64,000 bases of DNA from Kribbella amoyensis (GTDB taxonomy: Bacteria > Actinomycetota > Actinomycetes > Propionibacteriales > Kribbellaceae), in contig NZ_VIVK01000002.1 in NCBI RefSeq assembly GCF_007828865.1, forward strand, positions 620,001 through 684,000. The letters are read 5' to 3'. The position numbers and the translations under genes are program-made. How positions within the stretch are numbered: the first letter of the stretch is position 1; every line of letters begins with the position of its first letter. Positions 56,702 to 64,000 of the stretch are shown here, one piece after another. Under the pieces are notes generated by a model that did not search any database, was not told where the DNA came from, and saw only the letters and a program-made list of their open reading frames with translations.

Positions 56702-58460
56702 GGCCACCCCGAAGGCGGCGACCCCGGGGCGACGGCGCGGCCGGGCCTCGACCCAGGTCGACGAGGCAACGACCAGCACGACCCCGGACGATCGCGGGGT
56801 CGTTGTCTGTGGCTCCGATCGCACCATGCTCCGGGTGGTCACCGAGCTGGTCGGCTCCGGCGAGCAGGTGACCGCGGTCGTCAACCCGGCCTCGCGGCAC
56901 TTCGAGCGGATCGGCGAACTGGGCGCCCAGGTGATGGGCGTCCGGGTGGTCAGCGAGTCCATCCTGCGCCGCGCCGGGATCGACGCCGACGGCAAGAAAC
57001 CGTCGACCGCGCGGGCGCTGGTGCTGCTCGACGCGGACGACGTGCACAACGTCCACACCGCGTTGACCGCCCGCGAGATGGATCCCGACCTGCGGATCAT
57101 CGTGCAGATGGTGAACCCACGACTCGGCGCCCAGCTGCACTCGCTGCTGGGTGACTGCGTGGTCATCTCGGGACCGTCCTTGGCGGCTCCCGCGTTCGTG
57201 GCCGACGCGCTGGAGGACGACGAGCTCACCTGGCTGGAGCTCGGAGGCCGCCGGATGGTCGCGGGCCCGGCCGACCTGATCCGCGAACCCGTCACCGTCC
57301 TGGCCGACGCCACCTCGTCCGCCACCCCGGACCTGCTGCCGGCGTCCAGTACGGATCCGACCGGGGACGTGGTGCTCGGACTCGGGATGCGCAACGTCTG
57401 GCGGCGCCGCGACGTCCGGCGGACCGGCTGGGTGATGGCGACCAGGGACGTCCTCGACCGCCGGGTCCGGGTGATCGCGGCGGTGATGGCCGGCCTGGTC
57501 CTGATCGGGACCGGGCTGACCCACTACATCGCCGGGGTGCCCTGGTGGCGCGCGTTGTACCTCGCGCTGGGCGCGGTCACCTCGGCCGGGATCGAGGACG
57601 ACGTCTTCGCCGACGCGGAACCGTGGGCCAAGGTCGGTGGGGTGATCGTCCAGCTCACCGGGATCGTGCTGGTCGCGCTGCTCACCGCGGTGATCGTCGA
57701 CTCGCTGATCGGGGCCCGGCTGTCCCGGGTGATCGGCGGCGTCCGCGGCCGGCCCCGCAACCACGTGATCGTCTGCGGCCTCGGGACGGTCGGGGCCCGG
57801 GTGCTGGAGATCCTGGCCGAGCGCGGGGTCGCCGTGGTCGGGGTCGAGCAGGACGACGAGGCGCCCGGCGTCCAGACCGCGCACCGGCTGCGGATCCCGG
57901 TGGTGATGGGCGACAGCAGCCAGGAGGAGACGCTGCGGTCGGCGGGCGCGCACCGGGCCCAGGCGGTGCTGGCCCTCACCGACGGCGACATCACGAACCT
58001 GGAGACCGCGATGGTGATCCGGGACCTGAACGACCAGGCCCGGATCACGATGCGGATGTTCGACCACGATCTGGCCCAGCGGGTCGAGCGGCAGCTCGGG
58101 CTCGGGTCCAGCCGGTCGGTGTCGATGCTGGTGGCGCCGGCGATCGCGGCCGCGGTGGCGAACCGGCGCAGCCAGACGACCGTGTCGGCCGGCCGCCGCG
58201 TCCTGCTGCTCACCGAGGTCACCGTCGAGCGCGACTCGGTCGCGGTCGGCAAGCGGCTCGGCGAACTGGACGAGGCGGGCGGCCTGCGGGTGCTGGCCCG
58301 GCAGGACGGCGCCGAGTGGGACTGGACCCCGGACTTCGAGCAGTCACTGGCCGAGGGCGTCCGGATCGCGGTCGCCGGCACCCGCAGCGGGCTGGCCAGA
58401 CTGCTGCTGGCGACCCGCGCTCCCCATCGGCCGGGGCGGTCGGGGAGGATAGGACCATGA
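56622..58460 (+). CDS. RCK-2TM-RCK ion-channel-like protein
   Basis: A 612-residue protein related to potassium-channel/TrkA proteins. An N-terminal RCK_N Rossmann domain (about 58-190, RGVVVCGSDRTMLRVVTEL) precedes two TM segments (about 288-308, VIAAVMAGLVLIGTGLTHYI; about 335-357, VGGVIVQLTGIVLVALLTAV) with a pore-loop-like stretch WWRALYLALGAVTSAG between them, then a second RCK_N (about 375-500, HVIVCGLGTVGARVLEILAE) and RCK_C-like end. The TVGYGD selectivity filter is not present; TSAGIEDD is found instead. GTG at 56622 (GGAGG upstream) overlaps icmA by 80 bp. Ion selectivity unknown. Confidence 0.85.
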   Translation: MRKPRWGKSVTFFGTNGASTESPPGSEATPKAATPGRRRGRASTQVDEATTSTTPDDRGVVVCGSDRTMLRVVTELVGSGEQVTAVVNPASRHFERIGELGAQVMGVRVVSESILRRAGIDADGKKPSTARALVLLDADDVHNVHTALTAREMDPDLRIIVQMVNPRLGAQLHSLLGDCVVISGPSLAAPAFVADALEDDELTWLELGGRRMVAGPADLIREPVTVLADATSSATPDLLPASSTDPTGDVVLGLGMRNVWRRRDVRRTGWVMATRDVLDRRVRVIAAVMAGLVLIGTGLTHYIAGVPWWRALYLALGAVTSAGIEDDVFADAEPWAKVGGVIVQLTGIVLVALLTAVIVDSLIGARLSRVIGGVRGRPRNHVIVCGLGTVGARVLEILAERGVAVVGVEQDDEAPGVQTAHRLRIPVVMGDSSQEETLRSAGAHRAQAVLALTDGDITNLETAMVIRDLNDQARITMRMFDHDLAQRVERQLGLGSSRSVSMLVAPAIAAAVANRRSQTTVSAGRRVLLLTEVTVERDSVAVGKRLGELDEAGGLRVLARQDGAEWDWTPDFEQSLAEGVRIAVAGTRSGLARLLLATRAPHRPGRSGRIGP

Positions 58461-58494
58461 ACCGTGACGTAGTGACCGGAAGGCGGGGTCAGCG

Positions 58495-59475
58495 GTGAGC
58501 CAGCCGAACTTCTCCCGACCCGGAGCGATCGATCTCTCGTCCCTGCGCAGGCCGCCCGCGGCCGGTCCGGCCGGCGGTCCTGGTGGACCCGCCGGAGCAG
58601 GACCAGCCGGTGGACCTCCGGCCGGAGGACCCGGGGCGCCGAGCGCCGGCGGTGCGTACGTGCTCGACGTGGGCGAGGCGACCTTCCAGGCCGACGTGAT
58701 CGAGCGCTCGGTCCAGCACCCGGTGGTGGTCGAGTTCTGGTCGCCGCGGTCGCAGGCGTCCCAGGCGCTCGGCCCGATCCTGGCCCGGCTGGCCGACGAG
58801 AACGCCGGCAAGTTCCTGCTGGTCCGGGTCGACATCGACGCGAACCCGCAGCTGGCCCAGGCGGTCGGCGTGCAGACGGTGCCGCTGGTGATCGCGGTAC
58901 TGCGCGGCCAGGTCGTGCCGCTGTTCCAGGGCGCGGTCGGCGACGACGAGGCCCGGCAGTACTTCGAGCAGCTGCTCACCGTGGCCGTTGCCAACGGCAT
59001 CACCGGGCGCGCCGAGCCGGTCGGCCCGGGCGCTCCGGCTGCCGACGCGGAGGCCGAGCCCGAGCCGGACCCGCGGTACGAGCCGGCCGAGAACGCGTTG
59101 GCCGCCGGTGACCTGGACGGCGCGATCGCGGCGTACGAGGCGTTGCTGAAGGAGAACCCGGCCGACGCCGAGGCGAAGGTCGGACTGGCCCGGGCGCAAC
59201 TGGTGCAGCGGACCCGCGACGTGCCGGCGGACGTGCGGACCAGGGCGGCTGACAACCCGGCCGACATCGAGGCGCAGCAGTTGGTCGCCGATGTCGACCT
59301 GATGGGTGGACACGTCGAGGACGCGTTCGACCGGTTGATCCGGACCATCCAGCAGACCGCGGGCGACGAGCGGAACACCGTCCGCCTGCACCTGCTGGAG
59401 CTGTTCGACGTGGTCGGCGCCGACGACGAGCGGGTGACGAGCGCCCGCCGCCGGCTGATGACGGCGCTGTTCTAG
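58495..59475 (+). CDS. CnoX/YbbN-like thioredoxin-fold TPR chaperone without CxxC
   Basis: A 326-residue protein. A Pro/Gly/Ala-rich N-terminus (about 15-50) leads to a thioredoxin domain (about 55-165, HPVVVEFWSPRSQASQALGP, QAVGVQTVPLVIAVLRGQVV) and a TPR region (about 190-320, ENALAAGDLDGAIAAYEALL, EDAFDRLIRTIQQTAGDERN). In this family the usual CxxC is replaced; here the motif is SPRSQAS, so no disulphide exchange is expected. E. coli CnoX of this layout protects clients from oxidation and hands them to GroEL. Start GTG 58495; GGCGGGG upstream. Confidence 0.85.
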   Translation: MSQPNFSRPGAIDLSSLRRPPAAGPAGGPGGPAGAGPAGGPPAGGPGAPSAGGAYVLDVGEATFQADVIERSVQHPVVVEFWSPRSQASQALGPILARLADENAGKFLLVRVDIDANPQLAQAVGVQTVPLVIAVLRGQVVPLFQGAVGDDEARQYFEQLLTVAVANGITGRAEPVGPGAPAADAEAEPEPDPRYEPAENALAAGDLDGAIAAYEALLKENPADAEAKVGLARAQLVQRTRDVPADVRTRAADNPADIEAQQLVADVDLMGGHVEDAFDRLIRTIQQTAGDERNTVRLHLLELFDVVGADDERVTSARRRLMTALF

Positions 59476-59476
59476 A

Positions 59477-60799
59477 TCATCGAACGAGGCAAGGGCGTTT
59501 CGGGTCGAACGTCCAGCCGTCGACCAGGTACTGCATGGCGGCCGCGTCGTCGCGGCCGCCCAGGCCCTGGCTGAGGTACAGCTCGTGCGCGGTTCCCAGG
59601 GCGTCGCGGTCCAGCGTGACGCCGAGCCCCGGCGCCCGGGGGACCTCGACCCGGCCGCCGCTGATCCGTAGCGGGTCGGTGGTGAGGGCCTGGCCGTCCT
59701 GCCAGATCCAGTGCGTGTCCAGCGCGGTGATCTCGCCGGGCGCCGCGGCGCCGACCTGGGTGAACATCGCCAGCGAGATGTCGAAGTGGTTGTTCGAGTG
59801 CGAGCCCCAGGTGAGGCCGAAGTCCTCGCAGAGCTGGGCCACCCGGACCGACCCACTCATCGTCCAGAAGTGCGGGTCGGCGAGCGGGATGTCGACCGCC
59901 TCGGCCCGGATCGCGTGGCCGAGCTGCCGCCAGTCCGTCGCGATCATGTTCGTCGCCGTCCGCAGGCCCGTGGTCCGGCGGAACTCGGCCATCGTCTCGC
60001 GGCCCGAGTACCCGTCCTCCGGGCCGCACGGGTCCTCGGCGTACGCGAGCACGTCGCCGCGGCCGGTGCAGAGCTCGATCGCGTCCGCGAGCAGCCAGGC
60101 GCCGTTCGGGTCGAGCGTGATCCGCGCCTCCGGGAACCGCCGGGCGAGCGCCGTGACCGCGGCGAGCTCCTGCTCCCCGGGGAGGACGCCGCCCTTGAGC
60201 TTGAAGTCGGTGAACCCGTACCGCTCCTGCGCCGCCTCGGCCAGCGCGACCACGGCCTCCAGGGTCAGCGCCTCCTGCCGGCGCAGCTTCGACCAGCGAT
60301 CTCCGTCCCCGTCACCGGTGCGGTACGGCAGGTTCGTCGCGCCCGGATCGCCTACGTAGAAGAGGTATCCGAGCATCGGGACGCTGTCACGCTGTTGTCC
60401 GTCCCCGAGCAACTCCGCGACCGGTACGCCGAGGTGCTGGCCGAGCAGGTCGAGCAACGCGCTCTCCAGCCCGGTCACCGCGTGCACGGTGGTCCGCAGG
60501 TCGAACGTCTGCAGACCACGACCCTCGGAGTCCCGGTCCGCGTACTGCCGCGCGACCGAGCGGAGCACCTGCCGGTAGTGGGCCAGGTCCTGCCCGACGA
60601 CCAGGTCGGCCGCCTCCGCGATCGTCGCGGTGATCTTCTCGCCGCCCGGGACCTCACCGAGTCCGGTGTTGCCGTCGCTGTCGGTCAGGATCACCACGTT
60701 GCGGGTGAAGTACGGGCCGTGCGCGCCGCTCAGGTTGAGCAGCATGCTGTCGTACCCGGCGACCGGGACGACCTCGACGGAGGAGATGGTGGGAGTCAT
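59477..60799 (-). CDS. gudD: Glucarate dehydratase
   Basis: Dehydrates D-glucarate to 5-keto-4-deoxyglucarate; enolase superfamily, 440 residues. Motifs: TDFKLKGGVLPGEQELAAV with the catalytic Lys-x-Lys, LDPNGAWLLADAI and EDPCG with metal-binding acidic residues, ATNMIATDW, and the general acid/base His in GSHSNNHFDISLAMF. The ATG at 60799 lies 2 bp after the kdgD stop, so both are translated from one message, giving the first two steps of glucarate breakdown. Confidence 0.95.
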   Translation of the reverse strand: MTPTISSVEVVPVAGYDSMLLNLSGAHGPYFTRNVVILTDSDGNTGLGEVPGGEKITATIAEAADLVVGQDLAHYRQVLRSVARQYADRDSEGRGLQTFDLRTTVHAVTGLESALLDLLGQHLGVPVAELLGDGQQRDSVPMLGYLFYVGDPGATNLPYRTGDGDGDRWSKLRRQEALTLEAVVALAEAAQERYGFTDFKLKGGVLPGEQELAAVTALARRFPEARITLDPNGAWLLADAIELCTGRGDVLAYAEDPCGPEDGYSGRETMAEFRRTTGLRTATNMIATDWRQLGHAIRAEAVDIPLADPHFWTMSGSVRVAQLCEDFGLTWGSHSNNHFDISLAMFTQVGAAAPGEITALDTHWIWQDGQALTTDPLRISGGRVEVPRAPGLGVTLDRDALGTAHELYLSQGLGGRDDAAAMQYLVDGWTFDPKRPCLVR

Positions 60800-60801
60800 C
60801 G

Positions 60802-61713
60802 TCAGCCGATCTTGTTGATGAGGGCAACCAGTTGGGCCAGCTCGGCGGCGGTCAGGTCCTGCAGCGGCGGCCGGACCGGGCCGGCCGGGCGGCCGATCGC
60901 GGTCAGGCCGGCCTTGACGATCGACACCGCGTACCCCTTCTGCCGGTCCCGGATGTCCAGGTAGGGCAGCACGAAGTCGTTCAGCTTGCGGTACACGGTG
61001 TCGCGGTCCTGGGCCAGGACGTCGCGGTAGAAGCCGAGCGCGAACTCGGGGACGAAGTTGAAGATCGCCGACGAGTACGTGCTCACCCCGAGTTGCAGCA
61101 GCGGCAGCGCGAACGTCTCCGCGGTCGGCAGCCCGCCGATGTAGGTGAGCCGGTCGCCGATCCGGGCGTAGATCCGGGTCATCATCTCGATGTTGCCGAC
61201 GCCGTCCTTGAAGCCGACCAGGTTCGGGTTCCGGTCGGCCAGTTTGGCCACGGACACGTCGTCGAGGATCGCGTTCGCCCGGCTGTAGACGATCACGCCG
61301 AGGTTCGTACTGCGGCAGACGGCCGAGACGTGTTCGACCAGGCCGTCCTGGCCCGCCTCGGTGAGGTACGGCGGCAACAGCAGCAGGCCGTCGGCGCCGG
61401 CGGCCTCGGCGGCCTGGGCCTGCCCGATCGCGGTCGCGGTCCCACCGGTGGCCGGGGCGAGGACGGGGACCTTGCCGGCCACCTCGGAGACGGCGGCGCG
61501 GACCACCTGGTCGATCTCGGCCGTGGTCAGGGAGAACCCTTCACCGGTCCCGCCGGCCGCGAACAACCCGGCCACGTCGTACTGGCTCAACCAGGCCAGG
61601 TGGTCACGGTACCCGGCCTCGTCGAAGCTGAGGTCGGCGGCGAAGGCGGTCACCGGGAAGGACAACAGGCCGGTCTTGAGCCGGGCGGCGAGGGCGTCGG
61701 GGCTTAGCGTCAC
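60802..61713 (-). CDS. kdgD: 5-dehydro-4-deoxyglucarate dehydratase
   Basis: Converts 5-dehydro-4-deoxyglucarate to 2,5-dioxopentanoate (2-oxoglutarate semialdehyde). DapA-type Schiff-base lyase/dehydratase of 303 residues. LFAAGGTGEGFSLTTAEIDQ, LLLLPPYLTEAGQDGLVEHV, VIVYSRANAIL and the Lys in NLVGFKDGVGNIEMMTRIYA are visible. The GTG at 61713 (MTLSPDALAARL) fits the family N-terminus. Operon with gudD; the 2,5-dioxopentanoate dehydrogenase expected next is not in the window. Confidence 0.93.
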   Translation of the reverse strand: MTLSPDALAARLKTGLLSFPVTAFAADLSFDEAGYRDHLAWLSQYDVAGLFAAGGTGEGFSLTTAEIDQVVRAAVSEVAGKVPVLAPATGGTATAIGQAQAAEAAGADGLLLLPPYLTEAGQDGLVEHVSAVCRSTNLGVIVYSRANAILDDVSVAKLADRNPNLVGFKDGVGNIEMMTRIYARIGDRLTYIGGLPTAETFALPLLQLGVSTYSSAIFNFVPEFALGFYRDVLAQDRDTVYRKLNDFVLPYLDIRDRQKGYAVSIVKAGLTAIGRPAGPVRPPLQDLTAAELAQLVALINKIG

Positions 61714-61830
61714 GCTGTACGGATCCTTTGGTCGGGGGCCGCGGGTTCCGCGGAGCGCCGGGGGAGTCGGGATGCCGAAAGGGTAGAAAGCCGTAGCGAT
61801 GCCTGTCCAAGACCTGTTCTGTATGCAGTG

Positions 61831-61847
61831 ATGCCCTCAGAGCATCG
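61831..61847. promoter_or_regulatory. Short inverted repeat upstream of kdgD
   Basis: GATGC (61831-61835), 7-nt spacer and GCATC (61843-61847), in the LysR-kdgD gap. Spacing fits LysR or GntR-type half sites; weak evidence. Confidence 0.3.
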
Positions 61848-61852
61848 TTCGA

Positions 61853-62773
61853 TCAGCCTGTGGACGGCAGGTCGTCGAACAGGGCGAGCACCCGGCGCAG
61901 CAACGGGCCGGCCGCGTCCCGGGGCCAGATCGCGTGCAGCTCGACCGGCAGCCCGGGGACCTCGGCGTCGGCCACCGACTCGCTGCCGCCGTCGACGAGA
62001 TCGCGGTACCGGACGCCCTCGATCCCCAGGGTCCGCGCGGACGCCGGGACCAGGGCGATCCCGCGACCGGCGGCGACCAGCAGCACGACGGTGAGGATCT
62101 GCTGCACCTGCTCGTCGATCCGCGGATGCGCGTTGGTCAGGAAGCGCACGGTCAGCTCGTGGAAGTACCGCGCCTGGGTGGGGGAGTAGCTGATCACCCG
62201 CTCGTTGGAGAAGTCGCTCGGCCGGAGTGGCCGCCGGAGCCCGGCCAGCCGGTGGTCGCTGGGCACGACCGCGATCAGCGGTTCGCGGAACACCACCAAG
62301 GAGTCGAGCAGCTCGGAGTCGAACGGCGGCCGGGCCAGTCCGAGGTCGAGCTCGCCGCGGCGCAGGGCGTCGACCTGGGCCGGTGTGACCCGCTCGTGCA
62401 GGATCACGTCGACGCCGGGGAGCGCGTCGGAGAGCCGGCGGAGCAACGGGCCGAGCGTACGGATCGCGGAGGCAGCGGTGAACCCGAGCCGCAACGTCCC
62501 GGCCGCGCCCTGGTCGACCCGGCGGGCCAGGTCGCCGGCCGTGTCCACCAACGCGAGCAGCCGGCGTGCCTCGTCCAGGAAGGCGCGGCCGGCCTCGGTC
62601 AGCTCGACCCGGCGGTTGTCCCGCTCGAGCAGCTTGGCGCCGACGGCGCGTTCGAGTTTCTGGATCTGCCGGCTGAGCGGCGGCTGGGTCATCCGCAGCC
62701 GTTCGGCGGCCCGGCCGAAGTGCAGTTCCTCGGCGACGGCGACGAACGCGCTGACTTGGTCGAGCGAGAACAT
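61853..62773 (-). CDS. LysR family transcriptional regulator
   Basis: A 306-residue regulator. N-terminal HTH (FGRAAERLRMTQPPLSRQIQ) and C-terminal periplasmic-binding-like effector domain (about 90-300, GTLRLGFTAASAIRTLGPLL, VVFREPLIAVVPSDHRLAGL). It lies between the glucarate genes (same strand, 139 bp downstream) and the divergent transporter genes, so it most likely senses glucarate or a related sugar acid and controls both sides (inference). ATG at 62773. Confidence 0.92.
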   Translation of the reverse strand: MFSLDQVSAFVAVAEELHFGRAAERLRMTQPPLSRQIQKLERAVGAKLLERDNRRVELTEAGRAFLDEARRLLALVDTAGDLARRVDQGAAGTLRLGFTAASAIRTLGPLLRRLSDALPGVDVILHERVTPAQVDALRRGELDLGLARPPFDSELLDSLVVFREPLIAVVPSDHRLAGLRRPLRPSDFSNERVISYSPTQARYFHELTVRFLTNAHPRIDEQVQQILTVVLLVAAGRGIALVPASARTLGIEGVRYRDLVDGGSESVADAEVPGLPVELHAIWPRDAAGPLLRRVLALFDDLPSTG

Positions 62774-62784
62774 GATTCACGGAA

Positions 62785-62800
62785 GGTATCACTCAATACC
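62785..62800. promoter_or_regulatory. Inverted repeat in the LysR-tctC intergenic region
   Basis: GGTAT (62785-62789), 6-nt spacer, ATACC (62796-62800), starting 11 bp upstream of the LysR ATG. A good candidate LysR-type site for autoregulation and transporter control. Two CGCTCCACGG direct repeats follow at 62837 and 62854, 17 bp apart, nearer the tctC start. Confidence 0.5.
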
Positions 62801-62885
62801 CAAACGGCCTTGGACTGGCATTACAGCCCCCTCATACGCTCCACGGATTCATTCGCTCCACGGGGTCCGAAGGAGGGAACACAAG

Positions 62886-63893
62886 GTGAGATCCGGACAG
62901 ATCGGCCGTACCGTCGTGCTGGCCGCGGCGGGCTTCACGGTCACCGCGTTGGTGGCCGGGTGCGGCGGGGTCAAGACGACGTCGTCGGGCAGCGGTGAGG
63001 GTGACTACCCGACCGGGAACATCCAGATGAGTGTCGGTGCTTCGCCTGGTGGCAGTACCGACCTGATCACCCGGGCGATCGCGGAGGGCCTCGGCAAGGA
63101 GCTGGGCGTCTCGGTGCCGGTGGTGAACAAGCCCGGCGCGAACGGCGCGTTGAACGCCAAGGAACTACAGGCCGCACCGGCCGACGGGTACAAGATCGCC
63201 GTCCAGAACGCGTCCCTGTTCACCATCACCCCGCTGGCCGTGTCCGCGGCCGAGGCGGTGAAGCTGGACAGCTTCGACCTGATCGGCGGGGTGTCGCAGG
63301 ACGACTACATGCTCGCCGCGCACGCCGACTCCGGGTTCAAGTCCATCGCCGACCTGAAGAAGGCGGGCAAGAACATCAAGTACGGCACCACCGGGGTCGG
63401 GACCGGGGCGCAGCTCGCGTCCGCGCTGACCTTCAAGGTGGCCGGGATCCCCGCCACCGACGTGCCGTTCGACGGCGGCGCGCCGGCGATGACCGCGTTG
63501 CTCGGCCGGCAGGTCGACGTCGCCACCTTCCAGCTGGGTGAGGGGATCGAGAACGTGAAGGCGGGCAAGCTCGTCCCGCTGGCGGTGTTCTCGCCGGACC
63601 GGATCAAGTACCTGCCGGACGTGCCCACCGCCAAGGAGCAGGGGTACGACGTGGTGGTGTCGCAGTACCGCTTCCTGACCGCGCCGAAGGGCACGCCCGA
63701 GGACGTGAAGGGCAAGCTGCTCGAGGCGGCGAAGAAGACGTACGGGACGGACGCCTACAAGAAGTTCAACGAGGCGAACTTCCTCACCCCGGTCGAGGTC
63801 CCGCCGGCCGAGGTGCAGAAGATGCTGGCGGACGCGACCAAGAAGTACCAGGCGCAGATCCAGCAGTACGGCATCAAGCTGGGTGCCGCGTAG
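62886..63893 (+). CDS. Tripartite tricarboxylate transporter, solute-binding lipoprotein (TctC)
   Basis: A 335-residue lipoprotein of the Bug/TctC family that captures carboxylates outside the cell. GTG start at 62886 after GAAGGAGG. Signal peptide with VLAAAGFTVTALVAGC gives lipobox LVAGC (Cys26). The mature domain shows IQMSVGASPGGSTDLITRAI, VNKPGANGALNAKELQAAPA, YGTTGVGTGAQLASALTFKV and SPDRIKYLPDVPTAKEQGYD, all Bug-family marks. Divergent from LysR and next to glucarate enzymes, so D-glucarate or galactarate is the likely ligand (inference). Confidence 0.92.
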   Translation: MRSGQIGRTVVLAAAGFTVTALVAGCGGVKTTSSGSGEGDYPTGNIQMSVGASPGGSTDLITRAIAEGLGKELGVSVPVVNKPGANGALNAKELQAAPADGYKIAVQNASLFTITPLAVSAAEAVKLDSFDLIGGVSQDDYMLAAHADSGFKSIADLKKAGKNIKYGTTGVGTGAQLASALTFKVAGIPATDVPFDGGAPAMTALLGRQVDVATFQLGEGIENVKAGKLVPLAVFSPDRIKYLPDVPTAKEQGYDVVVSQYRFLTAPKGTPEDVKGKLLEAAKKTYGTDAYKKFNEANFLTPVEVPPAEVQKMLADATKKYQAQIQQYGIKLGAA

Positions 63894-63895
63894 CG

Positions 63896-64000
63896 ATGGA
63901 GACCTCGATGGAGACCGACCGGCCCGCGCCGGCCGGTCCGAGGTCGCAGCTCGCGGCGGCCGTGGTGGCCACCGGGATCGGCGTCGCCGGGCTGATCGGC
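63896..64000 (+). CDS. TctB-like small permease subunit (5' part only)
   Basis: The first 35 codons of a gene cut by the right edge: METSMETDRPAPAGPRSQLA then AAVVATGIGVAGLIG, a short polar start followed by a hydrophobic segment, as expected for the four-TM TctB subunit of a tripartite tricarboxylate transporter. It begins 2 bp after the TctC stop (GCGATG), so the operon continues beyond the window, presumably with TctA. Confidence 0.7.
   Translation, partial: METSMETDRPAPAGPRSQLAAAVVATGIGVAGLIG

Overview
The window is chromosomal DNA of a high-GC actinomycete. Supporting signs are strongly G/C-biased third codon positions, frequent GTG starts, many ATGA/GTGA/TGATG stop-start overlaps, an actinobacterial NucS mismatch endonuclease, a Scy/FilP-like coiled-coil protein, an ECF41-type sigma factor with its usual partner, and crotonyl-CoA carboxylase/reductase plus isobutyryl-CoA mutase. 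The mix suggests a soil Propionibacteriales member of the Kribbella/Nocardioidaceae type; that placement is inference. No rRNA, tRNA, CRISPR array or phage module was recognised.

Layout. 1-5.5 kb: D-amino-acid oxidase (cut by the window edge), a secreted phytase-like propeller, glutaminase and GlmS, the last two ending back to back. 5.5-6.4 kb: no genes, but an array of 58-59 nt imperfect hairpin units. 6.4-10.1 kb: nucS, a TfoX-like protein, two secreted paralogues with a broken third copy, a methyltransferase and a Nudix hydrolase. 10.2-18.6 kb: a duplicated-and-fused 3-hydroxyacyl-CoA dehydrogenase, a MarR/MFS/DUF1330 group, a divergent PhyH/AraC pair and a polar amino-acid ABC transporter.

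18.6-21.65 kb is an accessory island: a C-rich low-complexity tract, an IS256-type insertion sequence sitting inside one hairpin unit, further hairpin units, a 5' relic of an IS481-type element and a 16-bp tandem array. 21.6-28.2 kb: a DGPF-domain protein, a two-component system divergent from a fatty-acid desaturase, an M28 aminopeptidase, a small zinc-ribbon-like protein and an alpha/beta hydrolase. 28.3-38.4 kb: an operon of NamZ-like muramidase, acetyltransferase, sugar ABC importer and LmbE-type deacetylase, facing two secreted carbohydrate-active proteins; together they look like an amino-sugar or cell-wall glycan scavenging locus.

38.5-50.3 kb: an acetyltransferase, an AI-2E family membrane protein co-transcribed with a Scy-like coiled coil, Ccr, a MEDS/ATPase regulator, methylmalonyl-CoA epimerase, an SDR plus acyl-CoA ligase pair, thiolase and MeaB. 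With the isobutyryl-CoA mutase large subunit at 55 kb these form a dispersed set for C4/C5 acyl-CoA interconversion. 50.6-54.9 kb: small membrane proteins, the ECF41 sigma/AhpD-like pair with matching promoters, and a MarR regulator. 56.6-59.5 kb: an RCK-2TM-RCK channel-like protein and a CnoX-like chaperone. 59.5-64 kb: a glucarate locus (gudD, kdgD, LysR) divergent from a tripartite tricarboxylate-type transporter whose tctB gene runs off the right edge.
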